From: Chionoecetes opilio | Taxonomy: Eukaryota > Arthropoda > Malacostraca > Decapoda > Majidae | Assembly: GCA_016584305.1 (NCBI GenBank) | Contig: JACEEZ010011106.1 | Coordinates: 1 to 64,000 of the forward strand | Direction: 5' to 3' | Length of the DNA stretch: 64,000 nucleotides | In this document: one piece after another, positions 36,533 through 49,260 of the stretch | How positions within the stretch are numbered: position 1 is the stretch's first letter | How the letters are laid out: every line of letters begins with the position of its first letter | Notes under the pieces: model-generated | Seen by the model: the letters and a program-made list of their open reading frames with translations, nothing else | The model's database searches: none | Told to the model about the DNA's origin: nothing | Translations under genes and position numbers: made by a program

Positions 36533-38070
36533 TTTTGGTGACAGCGGTTTGGATCCATTCGATGGTATCCGCGTACCCACGAGCCACTAACGCCTTCTTA
36601 GTTTAGTTTTTTTTGTCAAGTGCCAGTTACCTAGTGATCACATACAGTACAGTATGGTGTGTATATAGAGTATAGGTGTACAGAGTACCGTTAGTGATTA
36701 TGACTAGTTCGCTCAGACCGTGGAGGAAGATGATACTAACGTAACAGTAGGCCCGGGTTACCCACATGCTAACATAGACGCTGATAAAGACATTAGTGAT
36801 GGCCTAGAAAAGCCGAAGCGGAGTAGTGAAAGGGTGCGGCATGAAATACGCACACCTCCGACCCGCTGTTGAACATGAAAGTGATGTGGGTAGCGCGTAT
36901 GCAGTGTGTTTATGGGTGATGTAGGATGCGTAAAGGTAGTGTGGATGTGGGTGATGTGACACTACATCCACGTGTGGATGCAGTGTGGAACGATGCCGAG
37001 TGAAAGTGGATAGTGATGTGTGTGGAAGTGGATGGATGATGAAATGTGTGGAGACGGGCTTGTTTCCACACTTAACGCTAATGTAGGGCAGGATGTCATG
37101 TAAAAGGTGCGGTAAGGTTAGGTTACCGTACCTTACGTTTAGATTAACATTAGGATAGAGGTAACAGCTCATGTAGAACTAGACGCCTTACAAGTAAGCA
37201 ACTTTACGGGTTGTCGTGGCAGTATAATAGCCACCTTAGAAAAGTTGCGTTAGAGTGGTAGTAATGGAGGAGGAATTTGTACACTAACACCATCTTGAAA
37301 GAGGAGGCCAGTGAAGAGATACGTGCTTATTATAATGACAGAAGTGTTAATCTCTCGTGAGAGAGAGATTAATTTTCACCACTTTCTCTAGTGAGAGAGA
37401 AAGAGAGAGAGATGAAGGTCCCCTAGAAAGAATGTAAAGGTTAGAAATTCTTGCTTTAGAGGGTGCACACAGATTGCACTGAACACTAAACCCGCTAGGT
37501 TGTCGTTAGACCCAAGGATGTGCTTGGCTCTGAGCTTTGCTCGTTGGGTGAATAGACGCAGGAGTATGTATGCCTCGCAAAGGAGGTGAGCCTTATCCCA
37601 AGTATTGAGGGTATGGAGTAAATCCAGTCGTGATTTCTCCCTACGCACCTACGCCCAGGATTAGTGGGGTAAAAGAAAATAACCATTGCAGACTAGAGGG
37701 ACGAGTCCAGTCGCGACTCTATAGGGCTTCGGCCTTGACAAATAAGAGAAAGTGAGAAGGTTCTCATTTTAAGGGAGTGAAGGCATTACATTAAATACGT
37801 ATTTCCCAAACTGGTCAAATCTACTCTGGGTGAGGGAAGTGATAAGTTAAGAATACATACTATCTCATTTTGTTGTAAATTTGTTGGAAGAATTGGAATG
37901 TGCGGGATGAGAATATTTGTTTGTGAGTGATAAGAAAATCCTAAGAAAATTTATATGAAATTATGTGTGATGTATATGATAATTTATTTTTATTTTTAGT
38001 TAGATATCAGGTAGGATGCTTGATGAAGGACTGAGGCATAAGGAAATTTTTTTTCGGGGGGAAGAAGCTA
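36533..38070 (+). mobile_element. First interior of copy 2 (1538 bp)
   Basis: Almost identical to 31841-33380: primer-binding site at 36536-36547, 54-codon remnant at 36708-36872, GTG-rich segment, GA/CT hairpins and polypurine tract at 38056-38067. Small differences (AGTGAAAGTGG for AGTGGAAGTGG, CTTGTTTCC for CTTGTATTCC) further disrupt the antisense frames, supporting the view that those are not genes. Confidence 0.88.
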
Positions 38071-39024
38071 TGTAACGCGAGAAATTACATTAATAGGGGA
38101 AGAGATGAAATAACATAAGTATCAATAAGCTAACGAGGAATTTTCCTCCACGCCTCATTCCTGAATCACTGGTTAGGCTTATATTTTAAGCCAGTGGTAG
38201 TTGACCACGTATCGAAACGAAGTGAGAAGGGGAGCTGAACGTCAGGTTAGCATTTAGTAGCAGACGGACTCCCGTGGGTAGGCCCACTGGAGGTGACCTT
38301 ATCCTCCCTTGTAAAGGTATATTATAAAAGGTTTGTTAACTAGAGATGTAGACATGACTTACTGGTGATTCTTTTTGTTGACCAGGACTAATGACGTGTA
38401 TTACTTAGGGTCCCCGGGTAGGATGCTTTTGGTGGACCAGGGGGCCAAGCGCTCACAAATGAGCAAAAGGGGGAAACCCAAACAACATGCCCACAGCCGC
38501 CGTTTGAGGACAAGGAGAAAAAAAGGAAATTGAAAAATAAGTGAGGGGGAAAAACATTTTGGAAGGGGGATAGATTTAACGTTTTACATTATATTAGGAA
38601 AAACGACTTGAGCATTACATTTTCGTTTTCTTTAAAGGGGGTAACAGTGCGACTAAAAGGTTCCCAAAAGATAAAAAATTATATTGGGGATAAGGGCTTG
38701 AGCTTTCGCGTGCTACCCTTTGGGGGGGAAGGAAGATTTTAAATATTAAGAAAATTTAAATGAAGAAACCCCCCAGTTTGGGAATTGAGACAGTAAAGAT
38801 TTGGAATATATTATAATTAAAAATAATTAACGAGTTATCATTCGTTTCCACATAAAATTTTTTCTTAAATTTTTTTATTTTTGTTAAATCATATTTTTTT
38901 TTTTCCCCCTTAATGGGGGTTGGGGGCCCACGGAGAAACCAGGCCCTGAAAGGGGCACACTCCCAAGGTGGGCACTACATAATGGAAACCCTTAAAGGAT
39001 AGTTTGACAAAATAAACCACTACA
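38071..39024 (+). repeat. Middle LTR of copy 2 (noisy 3' half)
   Basis: The first 330 bases are clean and match the LTR at 35616 (GTAGGCCCAC, GTATATTATA). From about 38400, runs of C, G and A replace the original bases, for example GGTCCCCGGGTAGG for GGTCCCAAGGTAGG. It ends CACTACATTTTGGGGGGACG where the interior begins. Confidence 0.85.
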
Positions 39025-40634
39025 TTTTGGGGGGACGCGGTTTTGGGGATCCATTCGAGGGTACCCGCGTACCCCGAGCCCCCCGGGGGGGCCTTTCTTA
39101 TTTTTAGTTTTTTTTTGGGTCAATGCCATTCCCTAGGGGACCCACATACAGCCCAAGGTTTTGTATATAGAGTATAGGTGTACAGAGTCCCGGGTTAGTG
39201 ATTATGACTATTTCGCTAACCCGTGGGGGGAAGAATAAACCCCTAACTTAACAGAAACCCCCGGGTTTACCCACTTTCTAACATGACCGAAAAAGACATT
39301 AGTGATGGCCGGGAAAAACCCCGAAGGGGAGTATTGAAAGGGGGCGGCATAAAATTTACGCACCCCTTTCCCGCCCCCGCTTTTGGGAACATGAAAGTGA
39401 TGTGGGTAGCGCGTATGCGTGTTTTGGGGGGGGGTGATGTGGGATCCGAAAAGGTAGTGTGGATTGGGGATGTGACACTACTCCACGTGGGGATGCATGG
39501 GGAAACGATGCCGGTGAAAGGGATAGTGTTTGTGTGGGGAAAAAGTGGGGGATGAATAAATGTGTGGAGAGGGGGCTTGTTTCCACCACTTAACCTAATG
39601 TAGGGCGGGTTTTTCATGTAAAAGGTGCGAAAGGGTTTGGGTTTACCGTCCTTACTTTTTAGATTAAACATTAGGAAAAGGGGGTAACAGTCATGTAGAA
39701 CTAGACCCCCCTACAAGAAAGCAACTTTAACTTTTTGGGTCGGGGCATAAAATAGCCACCTAGAAAAGTTGGGGTTAAGGGGTAGAAATGGAGGGGAATT
39801 TGAAACCCCTAAAAAACCTTTCCTTGAAAGAGGAGGCCAGTGAAGAGATACTGTTTATTAAAATGACAGAAGTGTTAATCTCTCGTGGAGGAGTTAAATT
39901 TTTCACCACTTTCTTAGGGGGAGAGAGAAAAGAGAGAGAGATAAAGGGCCCCCTAGAAAGAATGAAAGGGGTTAGAAATTCTTGCTTTAGGGGGTGCAAA
40001 ACAGATTGCCCTAAAACACAAAACCCCGCTGGGTTGTCTTTTAGCCCCAAAGGATGTCCTTGGCTCTGAGCTTTGCCCTTTGGGGTGAATAGACGCAGTA
40101 TGTATGCCTCGAAAAGGGGGGGGAGGTGAGCCTTACCCCAAAGTATTGAGGTTTGGGGGAGTATACCCAGTCGTGATTTCCCCCAAACGCCCTCCGCCCC
40201 AGGATTAGGGGGGGAAAAAATTTCCCCATTGGCAGACTAGAGGGACGGGGCCCCAGTCGCGCTCTTTTGGGTTTTGGGCCCTTTGAAAAATAAGAGAAAG
40301 TGAAAAGGTTTTTCTCATTTTAAGGGAGTGAAGGCATTACAAAAAATACAAAATTTCCCCAAAACTGGTCAAATCTACTCGGGGTGAGGGAAGTGATAAG
40401 TTAAGAAAACATACTATCTCTTTGTTGTAAAAATTTTTTGGAAGAATTGGAATGTGGGGGGATGGTTTTTTGTTTGTGGTGATTAAAAAAATCCTAAGAA
40501 AATTTATATGAAATTATGTGTGATTTTAATGATAATTTATTTTTTTTTTTTTGTTAGATTCAAGGGGGGGGGGGGGGGGTGCTTGTGAAGGCTGAGGCAT
40601 AAAGGGAAAAATTTTTTTTGGGGGGAAAAAGCTA
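39025..40634 (+). mobile_element. Second interior of copy 2 (corrupted)
   Basis: Collinear with the clean interiors but full of homopolymer expansions; the clean AGGTAGGATGC near 33320 becomes a run of about 17 G at about 40563-40580. Because stop codons are overwritten by G and C runs, open frames of up to 134 codons appear on both strands at 39267-40735. They are artefacts of this change and not genes. Confidence 0.8.
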
Positions 40635-41612
40635 TGTAAAAGCGAGAAATTACTTAAAAGGGGAAGAGAAAGAAATAACCTAAGTATCAAAAGCCCAACG
40701 AGGAAAATTTTCCCCCACGCCCCTTCCTGAATCACTGGTTTAAAAGGGTTTTTATTTTAAGGCCAGTGGTAAATTTTTACCCCGGGTTTGAAACCCAAAA
40801 TGAGAAGGGGCTGAACGTCAGGTTAGCATTTAGTAGGGAGACGGGGCCCCCCGGTGGGTACCCCTGGGGGGTTACCCTATCCTCCCCTTTTAAAGGGATG
40901 TTATAAAAGGTTTGTTAACTAGAGATGTAGACATGACTTTTCTGGTGATTCTTTTTGTTGACCGGGGCTAATGAAAGTGGATTACTTAGGTTTCCCCAAA
41001 GGGGGATGCTGTTTTTTTTGGGCCCGGGGGGCCAAGCGCTTTAAAAATGAGCAGAGGGGGCAACCACAACATGGGGCACAGCCCCGGGGTGAGGACAAGG
41101 AGAAAAGAAGGAAATTGGAAAAAAAATGAGAGGGGAAAAAAAAGTTGGAAATGGGGTAGACACGTTACATTATTTAAAGGGTAACCCACTTTTACATTAC
41201 AAAGTGCGTATCGTTTTAAAGGGGTTTAACCCTTTCGACTGAAAATTACCCCAAAGTAGTAAATTTTATTAGGATAAAAGACTTGAGCATTTTTGCGTGC
41301 GTATCGGGTAGGAGGGAAGGGGGAAAACTTAATATTAAGATAACTTATGAAAGTACACCAGTTGGGAAGTGAGACATAAAGAGTTGAATATTTATAATTA
41401 GAAAAATATTAACGAGTTTAAAATTTTTTAAATTTAAATTTTCCAACATAAAATAAATTTTTTTAAAACTTTTATTTTTTTCAATCATATATTTTTTTTT
41501 CCCCCTTAATGTGGGTGGGGGGCAGCGGGGTAACCAGGACTGTAGGCACACTCCCAAGGTGGGCACTCCCTAATGGAAACATTAGGGAAAAATGGAAAGA
41601 ATGACCACTACA
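40635..41612 (+). repeat. Third LTR of copy 2 (corrupted)
   Basis: Starts TGTAAAAGCGAGAAATTAC and ends GACCACTACA. It is 978 bases because of inserted runs. GGATGTTATAAAAGG keeps the G found in copy 1 LTRs (GTATGTTATA) rather than the A of the other two copy 2 LTRs, so it may descend from a different parental LTR. Confidence 0.78.
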
Positions 41613-43915
41613 TATACAAGTAGTTTTTCTTATTATATTGCTATAAAACCCCTAAATGTAGTGTTTTCAAATTTTTTTTAGCCCCATTATTTAGTGAATT
41701 TAGCTTTTTTTTCCCACAAAAATTTAAATATAAAATTTCCCCTTTTTAAAAATAATTTGCACCCATAGTAGCTTACAAATACTTAAAACTATTTAAAAAA
41801 AGATAAAACTATTTTTTTGTGATTTACGGTATATTGCCAAAACGTTTTTTTATAGCTTCTTGTAAACTGTTTTGCGTTATCGTATATATCAAATATTTTC
41901 CCTTTTCATATTGCTATAAACCCATAAAAAAGTAGTGTTTTCAATGATATTTTCTATTTTCGGGGATAATAGCTGTTTTTTCCCACAAATGAAGTATACC
42001 ATCCTTTTTTTAGAATAATTTGCACCTTAAGTAGCTTACATTCATTAAGCCAAAAATAGAAATAAAGGAAATTTATTGTCATAAAAACGGTATATTGCAA
42101 ACGTTTTTTATAGTTTCTTTTAAAATGTAGCTTTTTTGTATATATACAAGTAGTTTTTTTCTTATCATAAAAGCTATAAAACCCCTTTAAAAGTAGTATT
42201 TTCAATGATATTAGCTATTTATCGGTGATATATAGCTGTTTTCCCCACAAAATTTAAGGGATAAAATTCCTTTTTAGAATAATTTTTCCCTATAAGTAGC
42301 CTACATTAAAATTAAGCTATTTAAAAAGAAGGGGAAGAGGGTTTTTTTTATTGTGATTAACGGTTTTAATGCAGCCCTTTTTCATAGTTTTTTTCTAAAA
42401 TTTTTGTGTTAAAGTATATATACGAGTATTTTAAATTAAAAATTTTTTGCAAAACCCCTAAAATGTTTTTGTTTATAAAAAGGTTTTTTGTAGTTTTTTC
42501 AGTGATATAAAAGCTGTTTTTTCCCACAAAATTGGGGAAATATAAAAAACCCCTTTTTTTGAATAATTTGCACCTATAAAAATTTGCTTTCATTACATTA
42601 AGCTATTAAATGAAGAGTAAGAGGTTTTTTTTTTGTGATATAACGATATATTTCAAAAAATTTTTCATAGTTTTCTTGTAAACTGAGCCCTTTGGGATAT
42701 TACAAGTAGTTATACTTTATCTATTGCTATAAACCCCTAAAAAGTAGTGTTTTTTTTTAAAAAAATATTAGCTATTTTATCGGTGATTTAAAATACTGTT
42801 TTCCCCACAAATTGAAAGTATAAAACCACTTTTTTAGAAAATTTGCACCTATAAGGGACTTACCCTTTCATTAAGCTATTAAAAAGGAAGAAAAGCGTTA
42901 TTTATTGTGATATAAAAGGGATATTACAAACGTTTTTTTTTATAGTTTCTTCTAAACTGTAGCGTTTATTGTATATTACAAGTATTTTACTTATTATATT
43001 GCTAAACCCATAAAATGTAGTGGTTTTTTAATGATTTTTTGCTTTGTTTTTTAGTGATATATAGCTGTTTTCCTACAAATTTTAAATATAAAACCTTTTT
43101 TTAGAATAATTTTTCAAAAATAAATAGGGTTTCAAATTTCATTAAGCTATTAAAAAGAAGAGTAAAAAGGGGTTTTTTATTTTTGGGTATAACGGATATT
43201 GCAACGTTTTTCCAAAAGTTTTTCTTGTAAACTGTAGCTTTTGTATATATATAAAGTAGTTTTTTTCCCTTTTTCATATTCTAAAAACCCATAAAAAGTA
43301 GTGTTTTCAAAGATATTTGCTATTTTTCGGTGATATATAGCTTTTTTTTCCCCCAAATTGAAGCATAAAATCCTCTTTTTAGAATAAATTTTTACCTTTT
43401 CCCTAGCTTCATTACATTAAGCTTTTAAATGAAAAGTAAAGGTTATTAATTTGTGATATAGCGGTAAAATTGCAAGCGTTTTTCACAGTTTCTTGTAAAC
43501 TGTAGCGTTTTTGTTATATACAAGTAGTTTTACTTATTAAAATTTCCTTTTAAACCCATAAAATGGAGTGGTTTTTTAATGATTTTAGCTTTTTTATCGG
43601 TGATATAAAAGCTTTTTTCCTACAAATTTGAAGTATAAAATCCTCTTTTTTGAATATTTTTCACCTATAAAATACTTACATTACATTAACTATTAAAAAA
43701 AGAGTAAGAGGTTTTTATTGTGATATAACGGTAAATTGGGAAGGGTTTTTCAAAAGTTTTCCTTTTTTAAAATGTTTGCGTTATTGTATATATACAAGTA
43801 GTTTTTTCTTATTTTATTGCTATAAACCCCTAAAATGTAGTGTTTTTTAATATTTTTTGGGTAGTTATAGTGATTTAAGCTGTTTTTTCCCACAAATTGA
43901 ATTATAAAATCATTT
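41613..43915 (+). repeat. Satellite right flank of copy 2, corrupted
   Basis: The order of variants is readable: a class B monomer with TTAGTG, then GATTTACGG with TAGCTTCTTG and CGTTATCG, then ATACCATCC, then ATTGTCATAAAAACGG. This equals the order at 16040-16480, and the first two steps also match 34303-34690. The element therefore sits in a recognisable place within a higher-order repeat. Confidence 0.75.
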
Positions 43916-46900
43916 TTTTTTTAAAGTTAAAACAATTTTAAAAGGTTTTTTAAATTAGTGTTAATGATATAAAAAGGTTTTTTTTTTTAAATTGATAAAA
44001 AAAATTTTTTTAAATTTTGGGTTTTCAGTGTAATACTTTTCCTAAAAATTGAAGTTAAAATTTTTTTGAAAAAAATTTTGAAAAAATTTTAAGTCTTAAA
44101 ACGGGTAAAAATTTAAAGATTTTAAATTTTTTATTGTAAAAACCCCATAAGAAAGGGGTTTCATATTTTTTTAAAAATTAGCGTTTTTAAATAAAGAATC
44201 CTTTTATATTGCTATAAACAAAAATTAGGTTTTAAAGAAAAATTTTTTTTATTTTGTTATATAGCTTTTTTAAAATTTTAAATTTTTTTAAAAAAAATTT
44301 TTGAATTTAAAAAGTTACTTTAAATTTTAAATAAAAAAGAAAAAAAGGGGAAATTTTTTTGGGTTTTAAACGGTTATATAAGCGTTTTCAAAAATTTTTA
44401 AAAAAACTTGGTTATTTTAATATAAGATTTTTTACAATTATATTTAAAAAAAAAATTATGTTTTAATATTTTTTCTAGTTTTAAAATTAGCGTTTTTAAA
44501 AATAAAATTTTTTTTTTTAAAAATTTTTTAAATTAAGTGCCAAAATTAAAGCTATTAAAAGAAAAAAGGGTTTTTTTTTTTTAAAAAAAAAATTTTTTTT
44601 TGGGGGGTTTTTTTTTTGGAAACTACTTATTTAAATAAAAAAGGTTTTTATTATAAGAAAAAACCCCCTAAAATTTTTTTTTTAATGATATTTTTTTTTA
44701 AAAGTTTTTCCTAAAATTTAAAAGAAAAAATTTTTTTAAATAATGGTAAAATGTTCAAAAATTTTAAAAAGGGGAAAAGATTTTTTGGGTTTTATACCCT
44801 TAATTAAAATTTTTTTAAAAAGGAAAATTTTAGGTTAGTATAACAAGGTTTTCTTTTTATTTTTAAAACCCCCAAAAAGTATGTTTTTTTTTAATTTTTT
44901 ATTTTATAAAAAAAATGTTTTTAAAATTTTAAGTATTTAAAAATCCTTTTTAAATAAACCCCTTTAAAGAGTTAATTACATTAAGCTATTAAAAAAAAGG
45001 GAAGGTTATTTTTTTAAAGGTTTTAAAGGGTTTTTTACTTTTTTAGGTTTTTATAAAAAAAATTTTACTTTTTATTGCTAAAAACCCCAAAAATGTAGTT
45101 TTTTTAAATTTAGCTTATCGTGATAATAAGCTTTTTTTCCTCAAATTGAATTATAAATTTTTTTTTTAGAAAATTTTGCCCAAAAATAATTAATAACATT
45201 GGGGGTTTAAATTAAAGGTAAAATTTTTTTTTTTTATTAAGGGTTTTCAATTTTATGTTTTTCAAAATTATTTTTATTGTAAATAAAGTTTTTTTAAATA
45301 TTATATTGTATAAAAAAATTTTTTTCCAAAATTAGTTTTACTTTAATTTTTCCCTAAAAGAGTTAAAAACCCTTTTTAGAAAATTTTGAAAATAAAGGGT
45401 ATTTAATTTATTAAAAGTTTTTAAAGGGTTTTAAGTTTTTAGGGTATAAGGATTATTAAGGGTTTTTTTATTTTCAAAAAATTAGGGTATTTTTAATAAA
45501 TAAATTTGTTTTATTTTTTTTCTAAAAAACCCATAAAATTTTTTTAAATTTTTTATATTCGTAAATTATTTTCCTAAAAAGGGGAAGAAAAAAATTTTTT
45601 TTAAAATTTTTGCAAAAAATTTTGAGTTTTTTTTTCTTAAAAAGGGGAAAAAAGGGTTTTAAAATTTTTTTAAATATATTTAACTTTTAATTTTTTTAAA
45701 TTAGCGTTTTTTTAAAAATAAAGTGTTTTTTTAAATTTGTAAAAAAACCCAAAAAGGGGGGTTTTTTTTCTTAATTAGCTATTATGGGATAAAGTTTTTT
45801 TTAAAAGGGAAAAAAATTTTTTTAAAATTTTATTTAAGTGAAAAATTTAATTTTAACTATTAAATGCAAAAATTTTTTTGGGTTAAGTTTTTTGAAGGGT
45901 TTTTTTTATAGTTTTTAAAAAATTTTGGTTATATTTAATTTTTTATTATTATATTGTTTTAAAACCCCATAAAAATGGGGGTTTTAAGTTTTTGGATTTA
46001 CGGTATTTTAAAAGCTTTTTTAAAATTAAGTTAAAAATTCTTTTTAAAATTTTTTACTATAAAACCCTTTAATTTAAAAGGTTAAAAAAAGAAAGAAAAG
46101 GGGTTTATTATGTAAAGGTTTTATTTTTCTTTTTTTAAAAAGTTTTTATTTAAAGTATTTTTATTACATAGCTATAAAAAAAAGTATTTTTTTTTAAATG
46201 TAAAAATTTTATGGGTTTTAAATTTTCCAAAATTGAAGTAAAACCCCCCTTTTTAAAATAATTGAAAACCATAAAAAAATTTTCATAATTTAAAAATTAA
46301 AAAAGGGTAAAAGGTTTTTATTGATAAAAACCTTTTTTGAATTTTTTCAATTTTTTAAAATTTAACTTTTAAAATTAAAAGTAGGTTTTATTTTTTTTTT
46401 TTTTTAACCCTTTTTTATTTTTTTAATGATTTAAAAAATTTAGGTTTTATATAAGTTCCAAAAAATTTAATTTTTAATTCTTTTGAAAATTTTGCCTAAA
46501 AGTGAATTTAAATTTTTAAAATAAAAAAAATTATTTTTTTAAATAATTGCAGGTTTTTAATTTTTTTTAAAAAAAGGTAGGGTTTTTTTTAAAATAGTTT
46601 TTTTTTAAAAATTTGTAAAAAAAAAGTAGTTTTTATTTTTTTAGCTTTACAATTTTTTTCCCTAAAATTAAGTATAAAATCCTTTTTTAAAAATTGGAAA
46701 AAAAATTTTCTTTTTAATAATAAATAGAAATAAAGGATTTTTTTTGGAAAAGGTATATTGAATTTTTTAATTCTTTTAAAAGCTTTTTTTAAATCAAATT
46801 ATTTTTATTTTTTTTAAACCCCAAAAAAAATTTTTAAAAATGTTTTATATTATAGGAAATTTTTTTTAAAATTGTTTTTAAAAAAATTTTTAGAAATTTT

Positions 46901-49260
46901 TAAATAATGCTAAATTCCCATTAAGTATTAAATAGAAGAGAAGAGGTTATTTTGTGATAAACGGATATTGAAGCGTTTTTCATAGTTTCTTGTAAACTGT
47001 AGTTTGTATATAACAAGTAGTTTTACTATATATTGCTAAAAAAACCCTAAAATTGTTTTTTTAAAGATATAGTTTTTTTTTCGGTGATATATAGCTTTTT
47101 CCCAAAAATTAAATAAATTTTTTTTTGAAAAATTAAAAAAAACACATTAAAAAAATTTTAAAAAAGATAAAGGTTATTTATTGTAAAAACGGTTTTAAAT
47201 TTTTTTAAATTTCTTTTTAAAAAAGTGGGTTATTTTAAATCAAATTTTTAATTATTTCAAATAAAAAAAAAAAAAAATTGGGTTTTTAATGTTTTCAAAT
47301 TTTTAGTATAAATTTTTTTAAAAAAATTTTAATATAAAACCTCTTTTAGAAAATGACCTTAAGGTTAAATTAAAAAAAATTTAAAAAAAAAAGGGGGGGT
47401 TTTTTTTTTTTTTAAAATTAGGGTATATTAAGAGTTTTAATGTTTTTTTTTTTTTTTTTAAAACCCAAATTTTATTTTTAATGATAAACCAAAAAAGCCT
47501 TTTAAATGAATTACTGTTTCATGATTAAAAACTTTTTTAAAAAAATTTAAATAAAAAACCTCTTTTTAAATTTTTTGACCTAAAGTATTATTTAATTAAG
47601 TATAAATGAAGGTAAATTTTTTTAAATTTTGGGGGAAAAAAGGTATTTTAAGGGTTTTTTCATTTTTTTAAAACATTATGTTTAATAATGTATTTTTTTT
47701 AATTATAAAAAAAACCCCAAAAAATTTTTTATAAAATTTTACTTTTTAGGGGTTAATTTTTTCTAAAATGAAGTTAAAATTTTTTTAAAATTTGAATATA
47801 AGTATTTCATTTTAAGTTTTTAAAAAAGAGGTGGGGGGTTTTTAAAGTTTTTACTATATTAAAAAATTTTAAGTTTTTTCAAATTTAGCGTTTTTTTATA
47901 TTGGGTTTTTTAAATTTTGTAAAAAACCTTTTAAATATTTTTCATTTTTAGAGTTACATTATAAAGTTTTTTAAAATTAAGAAAAATTTTTTTTTTTGAA
48001 AATTTGCAATTTTAATAGTCTTAATTAAACTTTTAAAAAAGGTTTTTAAATTTTTTATGTATAAACTAAAATGAAAATTTTTTAATTTTAAAAACGTGGT
48101 TATTGTTTTAAAAAAGTTTTATTTTCTTTTAAATAAAAAAAAATGTAAATTTTTAATTTTAAAATTAGAATCGGTATATATTTTTTTAAAAAATTTTGAA
48201 GCTTCTTTTTTTCTTTTTTGACTTAAAAGTAGTTACATTGTAATTTTAAAAATAAAGAAAAATTTTATTTTTTTTTTTTTTTTGGGGGTTTTAACTTTTC
48301 AAAATTTTTTTTAAAACTTCTTTTTGATATTCAATTTTATTATTAATTTATAAAAAAAAATTTTGGTTTTTTTAAAGATATTATATTTACGGTATAAAGC
48401 TTTTTTTAAAAATTGAAGATAACCCCCTTTTTTTAAAAAATTTGATTAAAGGGTTTAATTTTTTAAGTAATTAGGGGGAAAAGGGGAAAAATTTTTGTGA
48501 AAAAAGGAATTTTACTTTTTTTTTTTTAAAAATTGACTTAAAAATTAAATATTTTACTTTTTAATTTGATAAAAAAAATGTTTGTTTTCAAGTTTTTTCT
48601 AGTTTTTTAAAACTTTTTTCCCAAAATTGAAATATAAAATTTTTTTTAAAAATTTCCCCCTATAATAGTTTCATTTTTAAAGTAAAAAATAGAAATAAGG
48701 GTTTTTTTTAATTAACATAAAAACTTTTTTTAATATTTTTTTAAAACTACGTTTTTGTAAAATTTAAAAAGAGTTATTTTTTTATAAACCCCAAAAAATT
48801 ATTTTTTTAAAATGAAATTAGTTTTACGGTTTAAAAATTTTTTTAAAAAAAAAAAATTTTTTTTAGAAAAAATTTACTAAAGTTTTCCCTTAAATTAAAA
48901 AATTTTTTTTAAAAAAAAAGGGATTTTTTTTGGGTTAAAGGATTAAAACTTTTTTTTTATTTCCTAAAGATTTATTGGATAAACGTATTTACTTTTATAT
49001 TTTTTAAAAACCCAAAAAATTTTTGTTTTAAATGTTTTATTATTTTTGAAAATTTAACTGTTTTTTTCAAATTAAGTATTTAAAATTTTTTTAAAATTTT
49101 TAAAAATAAATTTTAAAAATTTTAAATAATGAAATAAATATTTTTTTTAAAAAAAAAAAGGAATTTAATTTTTTTAAATTTTTTAAAAAAAGCGTTTTTT
49201 TTTTCTTTTTTTAAGTATTTATTAAAAAGCAAAAAAAACCCCAAAAATGTTATTTTAAGA
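43915..49260 (+). repeat. Almost information-free A/T homopolymer zone
   Basis: Sequence is dominated by runs of A, T and occasional G or C. Islands of satellite remain, such as TAGAAGAGAAGAGGTTATTT near 46930, CATAGTTTCTTGTAAACTGT near 46980 and GGTGATATATAGC near 47083. This is the deepest point of the corruption that builds from 38400 and fades by 53540. I see no gene, RNA or element other than collapsed satellite. Confidence 0.7.

Larger units (their letters stand above)
35616..41612 (+). mobile_element. LTR element locus, copy 2, with three LTRs and two interiors
   Basis: The structure is LTR (35616-36532), interior (36533-38070), LTR (38071-39024), interior (39025-40634), LTR (40635-41612). 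It starts at the same TATATATA|TG junction in the same monomer type as copy 1 and ends at CTACA|TATACAAG. Clean sequence to about 38400 is close to copy 1 apart from small indels. After that it is heavily corrupted but collinear. Unequal recombination between LTRs of two copies would produce this tandem form; a mis-assembly with one noisy read stretch is the alternative. Confidence 0.85.

Noticed and set aside
39267..40735. Open frames of up to 134 codons on both strands
   Set aside because: They exist only because stop codons of the clean LTR interior were replaced by G and C runs. The clean paralogues at 32000-33380 and 36700-38070 have stops at the equivalent positions.
43915..49260. A different AT-rich repeat family or organellar insert
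   Set aside because: Residual satellite landmarks persist in the right order and orientation through the zone, and corruption rises and falls gradually on both sides.
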